DNA of 64,000 bases from CAVZCC01 sp963773765. GTDB taxonomy: Bacteria; Actinomycetota; Acidimicrobiia; Acidimicrobiales; Microtrichaceae. Position 1 is the stretch's first letter, and every line of letters starts with the position of its first letter. A program made the position numbers and the translations under genes. The stretch covers positions 744,001 through 808,000 of the forward strand of contig CAVZCC010000001.1 of the NCBI GenBank assembly GCA_963773765.1, written 5' to 3'. The notes beneath the pieces are model-generated. The model ran no database searches and was not told the origin of the DNA. It saw nothing but the letters and a program-made list of their open reading frames with translations. This document shows positions 54,101 through 63,231 of the stretch, one piece after another.

Positions 54101-54760
54101 GTGTGCTTCTCCGCCGAGGCGGACCTGGTCATCGGCGTGGCGGTGGGCGTCGTCGGCGTGGACACGCTCCGCCACGTCACCGACCGTCGTGAGCTGCCGT
54201 TGGCCTCGCTCCCGCTCCTGTTCGCCGTGCACCAGCTGGACGAGGCGTTCGTCTGGTGGAGCCTGGACGGCACCGTGGGCGAACAGGTGGGCCGGGTGGC
54301 GGCCTACGTGTACCTCCTGATCGCGTTCGCCCTGCCGGTGGTGGTCCCGCTCGCGGTCCTGGCCATCGAGCCGGACCGCCGCCGCCGCCAGGTCATGGGC
54401 GGCCTGGTGGGAGTCGGTGCGGTGGTCTCCGCCGTGCTCGTCGCCGCCGTCATCCGTGGACCGCTCACGCTGGAGGAACACGGCCTGCACATCGCGTACA
54501 GCGTCGGCCTGGAGCGGGGTGGGCCGATCACCGCCGTGTACGTGCTCACGGTGTGCGGCGCCTTCCTGGCCTCCAGCCAACGCCGCATCGCCGTCTTCGG
54601 GGTGCTCAACCTGGTTGCGGTCTCGGTGCTGGCGCTGCTCACCGTCGACGGCGTGATCTCGTTGTGGTGCGCGTGGGCCGCGGTGACCAGTGTGCTGATC
54701 AACGTGCACCTGCGGACCTCGGACCGCCGGGACCTGGACCTCGCCCCCGCCCTGGTCTGA
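54101..54760 (+). CDS. DUF6629-type seven-helix membrane protein
   Basis: This 219-aa protein has a GTG start after GAGGAGG. It begins MCFSAEADLVIGVAVGVVGVDTLRHV, the start of the DUF6629 family, followed by LPLLFAVHQLDEAFVWWSLDG. About seven membrane helices are seen. The conserved Cys at residue 2 and the His-Gln-x2-Glu in helix 2 are typical of the family. Function is unknown. Confidence 0.85.
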   Translation: MCFSAEADLVIGVAVGVVGVDTLRHVTDRRELPLASLPLLFAVHQLDEAFVWWSLDGTVGEQVGRVAAYVYLLIAFALPVVVPLAVLAIEPDRRRRQVMGGLVGVGAVVSAVLVAAVIRGPLTLEEHGLHIAYSVGLERGGPITAVYVLTVCGAFLASSQRRIAVFGVLNLVAVSVLALLTVDGVISLWCAWAAVTSVLINVHLRTSDRRDLDLAPALV

Positions 54761-54832
54761 GCCAACGACGCCACCTCCGGCGGCTGCTGCTACCCTCGGC
54801 TCGCTGTAGTTGAACTGCGTTCGGGGGAAATC

Positions 54833-55264
54833 ATGTCGCGTCGTCGTCTGTCCATGCTCGTGCTCGCCCTGGGGGGCGTCGCCATCGCCGGCGGGGCCTG
54901 CACCGCCACCACGCCGGGAGCTCCCACCACGACCTCGGGCCAGTGGCTCGCCGCCGGCTGCCTGGACGGTGCCGGCACCGACGGAGCCGTGGCCCCCGAC
55001 CTGCTCTACAGCGGGATCGCCAACCGGCGGGGCAACGCCACCTTCTCGGCCACGGTGGCCAACGGTGTGTTCTCCATCTCCGGCGACGGGACCTGCTCCG
55101 GCCTGGCCGTGGGCGCCTTCACCATCGTGCGGGCCGCCAGCGCCACCGCGGCGGGCACCACCTGCGACTCGCTCGGCGCCGGCGCCACCGCCACGTCCAT
55201 GACGGGCAGCGCCTGGACCGTTCCGGCCGACGCCTACGCCTGCAGCGAGACCATCACCCTCTGA
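54833..55264 (+). CDS. Small secreted lipoprotein
   Basis: This 143-aa protein has a lipoprotein signal: basic MSRRRLSML, a hydrophobic core and a lipobox AGGACTATT. The mature part has Ser/Thr/Gly-rich beta-type sequence, two Cys pairs (GCLDGAGT, GTCSGL, TTCDSLG, ACSETI) and no recognised domain. GGGGGAAA lies before ATG 54833. The frame is intact. It lies just upstream of the branched-chain transporter, but a promoter before livH suggests separate transcription. Confidence 0.8.
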   Translation: MSRRRLSMLVLALGGVAIAGGACTATTPGAPTTTSGQWLAAGCLDGAGTDGAVAPDLLYSGIANRRGNATFSATVANGVFSISGDGTCSGLAVGAFTIVRAASATAAGTTCDSLGAGATATSMTGSAWTVPADAYACSETITL

Positions 55265-55323
55265 CCGACCCGTCGCCCGGGATGCACCTCCGGTCCATTC
55301 GGCAACCGGACCGGGCGTGTCCG

Positions 55324-55329
55324 TATGAT
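55324..55329 (+). promoter_or_regulatory. -10 element of livH (TATGAT)
   Basis: TATGAT ends nine bases before the GTG start of livH, so the transcript would be leaderless or nearly so. No clear -35 was found. Confidence 0.5.
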
Positions 55330-55338
55330 GCGGCGCCA

Positions 55339-56706
55339 GTGACCGTCCCAGCCCGCGCCCGGCTCGCCGCGTCCCTCCTGGCGGGGGTGGCGCTGTGCAC
55401 CGCGCTGTGGACCGGGTTGTGGCTGACCACGTCACCGGCCGGGGCCCAGGAGCCCCCCGCGACCACCGCAACGACCGTTGCGACCACTTCGACGGTGGCT
55501 CCGGCCGCTGGCCCCCGCATCGTCGCCACCCTCGGCGCCGGTGGCGAGGCGGTCGAGGGCGCCGTCGTCGTGGTGTCCAAGGACGGCACCGAGGTGGGCC
55601 GGGCCACCTCCGACGACCTGGGCAAGGTGGCCGTCCCGGTCCCCGGCGCCGGCCAGTACGAGGTGCGCCTGGACACGGGATCGCTCCCCGACGGCGTGGT
55701 GCTGGAGCCGGGCGCCCCCACCACCCTCAAGCCCGTGGTGCAGTCCCAGGGCGACCGGCCCGTGGTGTTCCGCCTGGCCGCCGCCGGCGCCGCGGTCGAC
55801 GCCGGGCCCACCACCGTGGACCGCCTCTCCAGCCTGTTCGCCAGCGGACTGCGCTTCGGCCTGGTGATCGCCCTGGCCGCGGTGGGCCTGTCGCTCATCT
55901 TCGGCACCACCGGGCTGACCAACTTCGCCCACGGCGAGCTGGTCACCTTCGGGGCCATCGTCACCTGGTACCTCAACAGCGACAGCGGCGGCCTGGGCCT
56001 GCCCCTGTGGCTGGCCGCCCTGGGCGGCATCGCGGGGGCGGCGCTGTTCGGTGCCACGTTCGAGTTGGGCGTCTACCGTCCGCTGCGCCGCCGGGGCATG
56101 CCCGTGGTGTCCCAGATGGTGGTGTCCATCGGCCTGGCCTTCGCCTTCCGGTACCTGTTCAGCATCCTGTTCGGGGCCAACCCCCAGCAGTACTCCCAGT
56201 ACGCGGCACAGGCACCGTCGGTGGACCTGGGGCCGGTGTCGTTGCGGCCCAAGGACCTGGTGGTGACCGTCATCGCCCTGGCCGGCCTGGTGGTGGTCGG
56301 CCTGTTCCTGCAGCGGGCCAGGCTGGGGACGGCCATCCGGGCCGTGTCGGACAACCGCGACCTGTCGGTGGCGTCGGGCATCGACGACAAGCGGGTGATC
56401 CTGATGGTCTGGGTCATGGCCGGCGCCATGGCCGGTCTGGCCGGGATCATGCTGGGCAGCACGGACACCGTGGCGTGGAACATGGGCCAGCGCGTGCTGC
56501 TGGTCATGTTCGCCGCGGTGGTGCTGGGAGGCCTGGGCACCACGTTCGGGGCCATGGTCGGCGGGCTGGTGGTGGGCATCGTCTCGGACGTGTCCACCTT
56601 CTGGCTGGACGCCGACCTGAAGATCGTGGTGGCACTGGCCACCCTGGTCATGGTGCTGCTGATCCGGCCCCAGGGCATCTTCGGCGTGAGGGCACGAACG
56701 GCATGA
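55339..56706 (+). CDS. livH: Branched-chain amino acid ABC permease LivH with an N-terminal extracytoplasmic domain
   Basis: This 455-aa protein has an unusual N-terminus: a signal-like segment (residues about 8-35), a Thr-rich linker, and a beta-sandwich of about 75 residues (GAVVVVSKDGTEVGRATSDD, LGKVAVPVPGAGQYEVRLDT) of the carboxypeptidase-regulatory/CNA-B type. From about residue 165 it is an ordinary LivH permease: GLSLIFGTTGLTNFAHGELV, then GTAIRAVSDNRDLSVASGID and GLGTTFGAMVGG. LivH and LivM form the membrane pore for branched-chain amino acids or similar ligands. The stop overlaps the LivM ATG (ATGA). Confidence 0.9.
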   Translation: MTVPARARLAASLLAGVALCTALWTGLWLTTSPAGAQEPPATTATTVATTSTVAPAAGPRIVATLGAGGEAVEGAVVVVSKDGTEVGRATSDDLGKVAVPVPGAGQYEVRLDTGSLPDGVVLEPGAPTTLKPVVQSQGDRPVVFRLAAAGAAVDAGPTTVDRLSSLFASGLRFGLVIALAAVGLSLIFGTTGLTNFAHGELVTFGAIVTWYLNSDSGGLGLPLWLAALGGIAGAALFGATFELGVYRPLRRRGMPVVSQMVVSIGLAFAFRYLFSILFGANPQQYSQYAAQAPSVDLGPVSLRPKDLVVTVIALAGLVVVGLFLQRARLGTAIRAVSDNRDLSVASGIDDKRVILMVWVMAGAMAGLAGIMLGSTDTVAWNMGQRVLLVMFAAVVLGGLGTTFGAMVGGLVVGIVSDVSTFWLDADLKIVVALATLVMVLLIRPQGIFGVRARTA

Positions 56707-57698
56707 TGCTGGCCGTGGACGTGGGGTCGGCCGTGGTGGACGGCCTGCGGGACGCCGTGGCGGTGCCCGCGTGCGTGTACGCGCTGGCGTCGATCGGGCT
56801 CAACCTGCAGTTCGGCTACGCCGGGCTGTTGAACTTCGGGTCGGTCGCCTCCGGACTGGTCGGGGCCTACGGTGCGGCCATCTCGGTGGACAACGGCCTG
56901 CCGCTGTGGCTGGGGGTGGTCATCGGCCTGGTGGCCGCCGCCCTGTTCGGGTTCCTCCTCGGGCTGCCGACCCTGCGGCTGCGGGCCGACTACCTGGCCA
57001 TCGCCACCATCTCCGCGGCCGAGATCGTCCGGGTGGTGGTGAACTCGGCCCGGTTGCAGGACCTGACCGGGGGCCCGATCGGCATCACGGGGGTGGCGGA
57101 CGACTTCTTCTCCGTCAACCCCATCCCGGCCGGCCGCTACGGCTGGGGGGCGTTCAGCTTCAACCAGAACACGCTGTGGACCATGTCGGTGGGCTGGACC
57201 CTGGTCGTGCTGTCGTGCCTGTTGGTCTGGGGCCTGGTCCGCAGCCCGTGGGGACGGCTGCTCAAGGCGGTCCGGGAGGACGAGGAGGCCACCCGGGCAC
57301 TGGGCAAGAACGTGTTCAAGATGAAGCTGCAGGCCTTCGTGGTGGGCAGCGTCATCACCGCGGTGGGCGGCATCCTGTTCACCTTCGACGGCGGGTTCGT
57401 GAAGCCGGACTTCTTCGTGGCCCAGACCACGTTCAACTGGTACCTGGTGGTGATCCTCGGCGGCGTGGCCACCGTCTGGGGGCCACCGGTGGGTGCGATC
57501 ATCTACTGGTTCGTGACCTCGCTGTTCAACAGCCTGCTCACCCAGGCCATCGGCAACGACGGCTGGTGGATCATCGACCCGACCGACACCGGCGCGGTGC
57601 GCTTCGTCGTGGTCGGCGTCGCCGTGGTGCTGTTGCTCGTGTTCAGACCCCAGGGGATCCTGGGCGACAAGCAGGAGGCGATGATCGGTGAGCGGTGA
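56703..57698 (+). CDS. livM: Branched-chain amino acid ABC permease LivM
   Basis: This 331-aa permease has about ten helices. Signatures: SIGLNLQFGYAGLLNFGSVA (the LivM loop), GLPTLRLRADYLAIATIS, LKAVREDEEATRALGKNVF and a C-terminal FRPQGILGD. ATG 56703 overlaps the livH stop by four bases. The end overlaps livG by 11 bases. It is the partner of LivH in the transporter pore. Confidence 0.93.
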   Translation: MMLAVDVGSAVVDGLRDAVAVPACVYALASIGLNLQFGYAGLLNFGSVASGLVGAYGAAISVDNGLPLWLGVVIGLVAAALFGFLLGLPTLRLRADYLAIATISAAEIVRVVVNSARLQDLTGGPIGITGVADDFFSVNPIPAGRYGWGAFSFNQNTLWTMSVGWTLVVLSCLLVWGLVRSPWGRLLKAVREDEEATRALGKNVFKMKLQAFVVGSVITAVGGILFTFDGGFVKPDFFVAQTTFNWYLVVILGGVATVWGPPVGAIIYWFVTSLFNSLLTQAIGNDGWWIIDPTDTGAVRFVVVGVAVVLLLVFRPQGILGDKQEAMIGER

Positions 57699-58497
57699 CG
57701 TCATCCTCTCCGTCACCGGCGTCAACCGGTCCTTCGGTGGCGTCACGGCCGTCGACGTCGACCACCTGGACGTGGCCCGCTGCTCGGTGGTGGCGCTGAT
57801 CGGCCCCAACGGGGCCGGCAAGACCACCTTCTTCAACGTCCTGACCGGCTTCGAGCGGGCCGACGGGGGCACGTGGCGCTTCGACGGGACCGACCTCCAG
57901 GGCAAGCAGGCCTACGCCATCGCCCGGGCCGGCATGGTGCGCACGTTCCAGACGGCGCGTGTGTTCCCCCGCCTCAGCGTCCTGGACAACGTCCGGCTGG
58001 CCGCCCAGGACCAGCGCGGCGAACACCTGCGCACCGCCCTGCTGCCGTGGCGGTGGCAACGCCAGGACGACGAGCTGGGCGAGCGGGCCACCGAACTGGT
58101 GCGCTGGGTCGGCCTCGGGGAGAAGCTCCACGACTACGCCGGGACGCTCTCGGGCGGCCAACGCAAGCTCCTGGAGCTGGCCCGGTCGGTGATGGCGGCA
58201 CCGAAGCTGCTCATGCTGGACGAACCGATGGCCGGCGTGAACCCGGCCCTGCGCCAGGCCCTCCTGGAGAAGATCAGGGAGCTCCCGTCGGAGGGCATCA
58301 CCGTGCTGTTCGTGGAGCACGACATGGACGTGGTGTCGGCCGTCTCCGACGTGGTGGTGTGCATGGCGGAAGGACAGGTGATCGCATCGGGCACGGCGGG
58401 TGAGGTGGCCGCCGACCAGCGGGTCGTGGAGGCCTACCTGGGTGGCTCCAGCGGCGACCTCCGCCAGATGGGCCCCGACGGCGGGGAGCTGTCGTGA
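57688..58497 (+). CDS. livG: Branched-chain amino acid ABC ATPase LivG
   Basis: This 269-aa ABC ATPase has Walker A IGPNGAGKTTFFNVLTG, the Q-loop RTFQTARVFPRLSV (typical of LivG), the signature LSGGQRKLLELAR, Walker B LLMLDEPMAGVNP and the H-loop VEHDMDVV. GTG 57688 has AGGAGG ten bases upstream and overlaps the livM end. The stop overlaps the next gene by four bases. Confidence 0.94.
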   Translation: MSGDVILSVTGVNRSFGGVTAVDVDHLDVARCSVVALIGPNGAGKTTFFNVLTGFERADGGTWRFDGTDLQGKQAYAIARAGMVRTFQTARVFPRLSVLDNVRLAAQDQRGEHLRTALLPWRWQRQDDELGERATELVRWVGLGEKLHDYAGTLSGGQRKLLELARSVMAAPKLLMLDEPMAGVNPALRQALLEKIRELPSEGITVLFVEHDMDVVSAVSDVVVCMAEGQVIASGTAGEVAADQRVVEAYLGGSSGDLRQMGPDGGELS

Positions 58498-59259
58498 CCG
58501 GCTCGGCCACCGACGGGCCCGGGACGGGCGGCGACGGGCGAGCTGCTGGCCGTCCGGGACCTGGTGGCGGGCTACGTCCCGGGGGTGGACATCCTGCGGG
58601 GCGCCTCGGTCCGGGTCGACCGGGGCGAGATGGTGGCCATCATCGGGCCCAACGGTGCGGGCAAGTCCACCCTGGTCAAGGCCGTCTTCGGGCTGGTCCC
58701 GGTCCGGTCCGGCGCCATGGTCCTGGACGGCGCCGACATCGTCGGCGTCGCCGGCTTCGACCTGGTGGAGCGCGGGGTGGGCTACGTGCCCCAGGTCCGC
58801 AACGTGTTCGGCACCCTGAGCGTGGAGGAGAACCTCCGCATGGGGGTGTTCCTCCGGCCCGACCGCTTCGAGGCCCGCCGGGACGAGCTCTTCGAGCTGT
58901 TCCCGGTGCTGGAGTCCAGGCGGGGCCACCGCGCCGACTCCCTGTCGGGCGGGCAGCGCCAGATCCTGGCCATGGGCCGGGCGCTGATGATGGAGCCCAT
59001 GCTCCTGCTGCTGGACGAGCCGTCGGCCGGCCTCTCCCCCGCCATGCAGGACGAGGTCTTCGCCATGATCGCCGCCATCAACGAGGCGGGCGTGTCCGTG
59101 CTCATCGTGGAGCAGAACGCCCACAAGGCGCTGCGCATCTGCCACCGCGGCTACGTGCTGGACGCCGGGGTGGACGCCTACACGGGACTCGGCACGGAGT
59201 TGCTGCACGACCCCAAGGTGGTCGAGCTGTACCTCGGCTCGCTCGTCCGGCCCCGCTGA
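58494..59259 (+). CDS. livF: Branched-chain amino acid ABC ATPase LivF (one indel near the N-terminus)
   Basis: GTG 58494 overlaps the livG stop. The first 15 codons are followed by an apparent extra base near 58539 (GGG-C-GAG), then ELLAVRDLVAGYVPGVDILRG and a normal LivF: Walker A IIGPNGAGKSTLVKAVFG, VGYVPQVRNVFGTLSVEENL, LSGGQRQILAMGRALM, LLLDEPSAGLSPAMQDEVF and VEQNAHKALRI. About 250 aa in total. A start at GTG 58561 would avoid the indel but loses the first strand. Second ATPase of the LIV transporter. Confidence 0.9.
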
Positions 59260-59277
59260 GCCGCCCGACCCGGACGC

Positions 59278-59309
59278 GACAGGGCCCGGGGTCGCCCCCG
59301 GGCCCTGTC
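59278..59309. terminator. Bidirectional terminator between livF and livK
   Basis: A perfect 14-bp stem (59278-59291 with 59296-59309; core GACAGGGCCCGGGG) and a 4-base loop, in the 69-base gap between the convergent livF and livK genes. Confidence 0.85.
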
Positions 59310-59328
59310 GGTCACTCCGTGGGCGGGA

Positions 59329-60619
59329 TCAGCCGATGCTGATCTGGTCCACACCCTCGACGTTGGAATTGGTTCCGTCGGGGTTGTAGGCCCACACGTC
59401 GTAGACGCCGGTGCCGGGCTCCATGGTGTTCCACTTGTCGAAGGCGCTGGACGCACCGCGGTAGTGGATGGTCTTGCCCTCCTCCAGGAAGGCCTTGCAG
59501 GTGGCGAAGGTGTTGCAGTCGTTGTCACCCTCCAGGTTCTTGGCGAAGGCGGCCGAGATGTCCGCACCGGCGTCGCTCTTGGCCGCCTGGGCCGCCAGGG
59601 CGATCAGGTTGGTGCAGTCCCAGTAGTAGGAGGAGAAGATCGTGTCGATCCCGGTGGCGGCGAACTCCGCCGTGAACGGGCTCTCCACACCGGCGGGAGC
59701 GGCGGCCGGAGCCGTGCCCTTGATGCCGGCCACCTTGGACACGTCGGACGGGTCCACCGTCTCGGCGAAGCTGGAGCTCTGCATGCCGTCCGCGGTGTAG
59801 ATCGGGATGTCGGCCGGACCGGCCCCCTTGCCGATCATCGTGTTGATGATCTTGGCACCGTCGTCGTTGAAGCCCAGCACGGCCACGGCCTCCGGCTTGG
59901 AGTCGATCGCCTTCTGGACGTCGGCGTCGAAGTTGGAGCCCTCCGGGTTGTAGAGCACCGTGGCGGTCACCGTGGCGCCGCCCTCCTCCAGGGCCTTGCC
60001 CAGCGACTCCGAGAAGCCCTTGCCGTAGTCGTCGTTGCGGGCGACGATCGCCACCTTGGTGTGGTTGTCGCCGCTGATCAGCGTGGCCAGGGCCGGACCC
60101 TGCAGGTCGTCACCGGGAGCGGTGCGGAAGAAGTAGCCGCCGCCGGTGCCGCTCAGGTTGGCCGCGGTGGTCGATCCGGAGCAGGCAGGCACCTGGTCGG
60201 TCTCGAACCCGTCGACCAGCTTGGAGGCCACGCCCGACGGCGCCGGACCCACGATGGCGTCGACCTTGTCGGTGTTGACGAGCTTGGCGTAGCTGGTCTG
60301 GGCCACGTTCGGGTTGGTGCCGTCGTCGGCGGGGATCACCTCGACGTTCTTGCCGTTCACGCCGCCGGCGTCGTTGATGGCCGTCACCGCCAGGTCGATC
60401 GGGGTCTGCAGCGACTGCACGATGGCGCTGAGGTCACCGCTCTGGGGCACCAACGTCCCCAGCTTGAGCGTGCCGTCCGACGTTGCCGCGGTCGGTGTTG
60501 GCCTCCGCGGTGGTCGTGGTCGAGTCGGAGCTCGTCTCGTCGTCGTCGCCACACGCACCGGCGACCAGCGCCAGTGCTGCCACGACGACGAAGAGACTCA
60601 TCGTCAGCCTCTTGCGCAT
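59329..60619 (-). CDS. livK: Branched-chain amino acid ABC substrate-binding lipoprotein (one indel)
   Basis: ATG 60619 starts MRKRLTMSLFVVVAALALVA and a lipobox AGACGDDD, so it is lipid-anchored outside the membrane. After an indel near 60488 it reads LKLGTLVPQSGDLSAIVQSL, DAGGVNGKNVEVIPADDG, AIVGPAPSGVASKLVDGF, AIVARNDDYGKGFSESLG and AVLGFNDDGAKIINTMIG: a peri-plasmic-binding type I receptor of the LivJ/LivK group. It is convergent with livHMGF and separated by a strong terminator, so it is transcribed alone. Its ligand may be a branched-chain amino acid, amide or other. Confidence 0.9.
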
Positions 60620-60736
60620 TGCAGGTACCCCCCTCGGGTCCGGTGTCATGCCCGGGCTTCGATGCCCGGGCCGAGGCGAACACTAGGTGGCGCACAGCTG
60701 AACGTGGGTGAAATAGCGCTGGCCTACGCTCCGTCG

Positions 60737-61405
60737 GTGGCAGACGACGGAGTTCGGACCTCCACGCCGGCCGCGTTGGCGACGGCCGTGGCCGCCGTCG
60801 TGCTGGCCGCCACCACTGCGTTGGCCCGACGGGCCGAACCCGCCGCGGCCGACCGTTCCCTCCTCCGGTGGCTCAACGACCCGCCGGCGGCCCTGGACGC
60901 GGTGTGGTCGGTGGCCGGTCCGCTGTTCCGGCCCGTGCCGCTGGCCGGCCTCGTCGTGGTGCTCACGGTGTGGGTCGTGGCCACCGCCGCGCCGACCCTG
61001 CGGTCCCGCGTCGTCCGCCACGGCCTGGCCGCGGCGGCCCTGGCCTGGGCGCTGGCCTGGGTCCTGAAGGCCTGGACCGACCGGCCCCGCCCGCCCGCGG
61101 TGCTGCCCGGCGTGCTCACCCACGCCTACCCGCGCGCGCCGGGCGGCTCGGCCTTCCCCTCGGCCCACACCGCGGTCGCGGTGGCGGTCGCCGTCGCCCT
61201 GTGGCCGTTGGTGGGCCGGGTCCAGCGGGTGGTCCTGGTCGTGGTCGCGGTGATGGTGGCGGTCGACCGCGTCTACATCGGCGCGCACTGGCCCCTCGAC
61301 GTGCTCGGTGGCGTCGCCATCGGCGTGCTGGCCGCCGGCGTCATCCTGCTGGTGGCAGCCCGCCGGTCGTGGCCGGGTGCCCGGAGCGCCGACGGAGTCG
61401 GGTGA
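60737..61405 (+). CDS. PAP2-type membrane phosphatase
   Basis: This is a product of about 222 aa with six membrane helices. The three phosphatase motifs are seen: KAWTDRPRP (K-x6-RP type, slightly shortened), FPSAHTAVAV (PSGH with Ala for Gly) and VDRVYIGAHWPLDVLGG (Arg, His and Asp). Members dephosphorylate lipid phosphates or undecaprenyl pyrophosphate. GTG 60737 follows a TACGCT -10-like element by seven bases, so the mRNA could be leaderless; GTG 60704 is an alternative. The end overlaps the convergent PLD-like gene by 133 bases. Confidence 0.85.
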   Translation: MADDGVRTSTPAALATAVAAVVLAATTALARRAEPAAADRSLLRWLNDPPAALDAVWSVAGPLFRPVPLAGLVVVLTVWVVATAAPTLRSRVVRHGLAAAALAWALAWVLKAWTDRPRPPAVLPGVLTHAYPRAPGGSAFPSAHTAVAVAVAVALWPLVGRVQRVVLVVVAVMVAVDRVYIGAHWPLDVLGGVAIGVLAAGVILLVAARRSWPGARSADGVG

Positions 61406-62184
61406 ACGCCGCTCAGGCCACCCGGATCGGCGCTGTTGCCGCCGGGCCGGTAGGAGGCCAGGCGCTCCGCCCGCTTCCACACACCGCGGTAGTAGGCCCG
61501 CGTCTGCTCGCCCAGGTCCCGGGGTTCGCACACGACGGTTGCCCCTGCCCCCAGCGGGTTGGGGACCCCACCGATCTGCAGGACCCGGTCGTTGGACACG
61601 ACGTAGCGGTCGCGGAGCTCCTCGCCCGGGGCCATGCGCAGGCGCAGCTTGGAGTCACGGCGCCGGATGGACCGGACGAAGCGCACCAGGTCATCCACCT
61701 CGTCGGAGTCCAGGCGGTCCGAGATCAGCACCCGACTGACCGACGTGTGCGCCGAGAGGTACTCCAGTTCGGCCCGGCGGCAGTAGGGGTCCACCACCAT
61801 GGGCCGGTGCAGCGTGGCGATGCGGCCCACCACCCGGGCGAAGGCCAGGGGGTCGCTGGAACGCAGGTCCACGTCCAGCACCTCGAACATGGGGAGCAGG
61901 TCCCCGTGGATGCCCAGGGCGTCGATGACCCGACGGCCCAACTCGGTGGGCACCACGCTGTCGTCGCCCACCGGCTCGAGCAGGCCCCGGCGCAGCAGGG
62001 AGGCGATCGCTCCCTCCCGGTAATCGGTCTCGGCACCGGTCAGGCCCATGACCACGGCCAGTCCCGCGGGCTGACGGGACTCCGAGAGCCGACGCAGTTC
62101 CTTGCGGGTCGGTGCATGCCCCACCTCGTGCAGACGGACCGCCCACATCAGCAATCGGTGAGACTCCTCATCGAGCAGATCCAT
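61273..62184 (-). CDS. Winged-helix plus PLD-like domain protein
   Basis: ATG 62184 starts MDLLDEESHRLLMWAVRLHE. The first 100 residues look like a winged helix (HAPTRKELRRLSESRQPAG, YREGAIASLLRRGLLEPVGD). A phospholipase-D-like half follows: VDPYCRRAELEYLSAHTSV, RVLISDRLDSDEVDDLVRFV, MAPGEELRDRYVVSNDRVLQIGG. The catalytic HxK motif is replaced (RDRYVV), so it may bind rather than cut. The last 45 residues are low-complexity and overlap the PAP2 gene, so the true C-terminus is doubtful. A regulator built like TrmB is possible. Confidence 0.68.
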   Translation of the reverse strand: MDLLDEESHRLLMWAVRLHEVGHAPTRKELRRLSESRQPAGLAVVMGLTGAETDYREGAIASLLRRGLLEPVGDDSVVPTELGRRVIDALGIHGDLLPMFEVLDVDLRSSDPLAFARVVGRIATLHRPMVVDPYCRRAELEYLSAHTSVSRVLISDRLDSDEVDDLVRFVRSIRRRDSKLRLRMAPGEELRDRYVVSNDRVLQIGGVPNPLGAGATVVCEPRDLGEQTRAYYRGVWKRAERLASYRPGGNSADPGGLSGVHPTPSALRAPGHDRRAATSRMTPAASTPMATPPSTSRGQCAPM

Positions 62185-62464
62185 GGGGACCACGCTAGAG
62201 GCGTCGTGCCCGGAACCGGCAACTCCCCGGGAGTGACATTCACCCACTGTTCAGACACGCCCCATGGGCCGGATGACCCGCCGGACGGCCCGCCCGAGGG
62301 GGCCGTCCGGCCCGGCCGGCGTGGGTACGGAACTCCCAGCGCATGGGCCTGACCTTCGGTCGGCGTGGGCCGGGGACGAGGCCGCTGGGGCCGACGGACC
62401 GTTGCCGTGGGGCGCAGGTCCCGACGCACTCCAGCCCCCGGGGGAACCGGCCGTTGCAGTGGAC

Positions 62465-62626
62465 ATGAACGCACACCGCAGCACCTCCAGCCCCTCCAAC
62501 TCCTCCATCGTGGCCAGGGCCCAGCGCCGGGCCCGCACCGCAGCGGTCCACCACGGCCCGTCGGTCGGGCTCAACTTCGACCCGGCCACCGGCACGTACC
62601 GCATCTCCATCAGCCAGACGATCTGA
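62465..62626 (+). CDS. 53-aa small protein, second copy of the FDxxTGxYR family
   Basis: ATG 62465 gives MNAHRSTSSPSNSSIVARAQ, a basic helix (RRARTAAVHH) and the tail VGLNFDPATGTYRISISQTI. Length and tail match the protein at 42532-42693 (LQLAFDGSTGSYRLAML), which supports both. A longer frame starts at 62264 but the extension is low-complexity. The end overlaps the convergent histidine phosphatase gene by 17 bases. Function unknown. Confidence 0.65.
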   Translation: MNAHRSTSSPSNSSIVARAQRRARTAAVHHGPSVGLNFDPATGTYRISISQTI

Positions 62627-63215
62627 TCCCCCGCAGGTGCCCGGTCTCGTTGAAGGACCGCAGCACCGGCACCGGGGCACCGACCCCGACCCGGGAGATG
62701 GACGCCGGATCCACGTGGGTCCGCCACCCCGTCCCGTCCCCCACCCCCAGGGCCCAGGCCACCGCCGCCTTCAGCGGCGAGACGTGCGTGACGACCACGA
62801 CCGCGCCGCCCTCGGCCCTGACGGCCCACTCGGCACAGGCCGCAGCCACCCGCTCCCCCACCTGGCCGAGCGTCTCCCCGCCCGGAGGGCAGAAGTCCGG
62901 GTCCGTCCGCCACCGCCCCCACATCTCCGCCGGGACATCCGCGATGGGGGTGCCGTCGAGGGTGCCGTAGTCGAGCTCGACGAACCGTTCGTCCACCACC
63001 ACCGGCAGGCCGAACGCCTCCGCGGTCTGGCGGGTACGCAGCAGCGGGCTGGAGACCACCGCGCCGATCTCCGGGTGGCCGGCCAGCACCGCCTCGGCCA
63101 CGGCCCTGGCCTGGCGCCGGCCCACGTCGTCCAACGGCACGTCGAGGCGGCCCAGCAGCAGGCCCCGGGCGTTGGCCTCCGTCCGGCCGTGGCGGACCAG
63201 CACCAGCTCGCTCAC
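62610..63215 (-). CDS. Histidine phosphatase (phosphoglycerate mutase-like)
   Basis: This is a 201-aa protein from GTG 63215 (VSELVLVRHGRTEANARGLL). The RHG motif with the phospho-accepting His is at residues 8-10. A partner SSPLLRTRQTAEAFG, the acid FVELDYGTLDG and the second His in VVVVTHVSPLKAAVAW complete the site. Members include phosphoglycerate mutases, cobalamin phosphatases and others; the substrate cannot be told. It lies 16 bases beyond the membrane protein gene at 63232 on the same strand. Confidence 0.9.
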   Translation of the reverse strand: MSELVLVRHGRTEANARGLLLGRLDVPLDDVGRRQARAVAEAVLAGHPEIGAVVSSPLLRTRQTAEAFGLPVVVDERFVELDYGTLDGTPIADVPAEMWGRWRTDPDFCPPGGETLGQVGERVAAACAEWAVRAEGGAVVVVTHVSPLKAAVAWALGVGDGTGWRTHVDPASISRVGVGAPVPVLRSFNETGHLRGIRSSG

Positions 63216-63231
63216 GCGCGGATCCCTGCGC

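Noticed and set aside
62264..62464. 67-codon N-terminal extension of the second 53-aa protein
   Set aside because: The extension is low-complexity, and the related protein at 42532 starts at the equivalent of ATG 62465.
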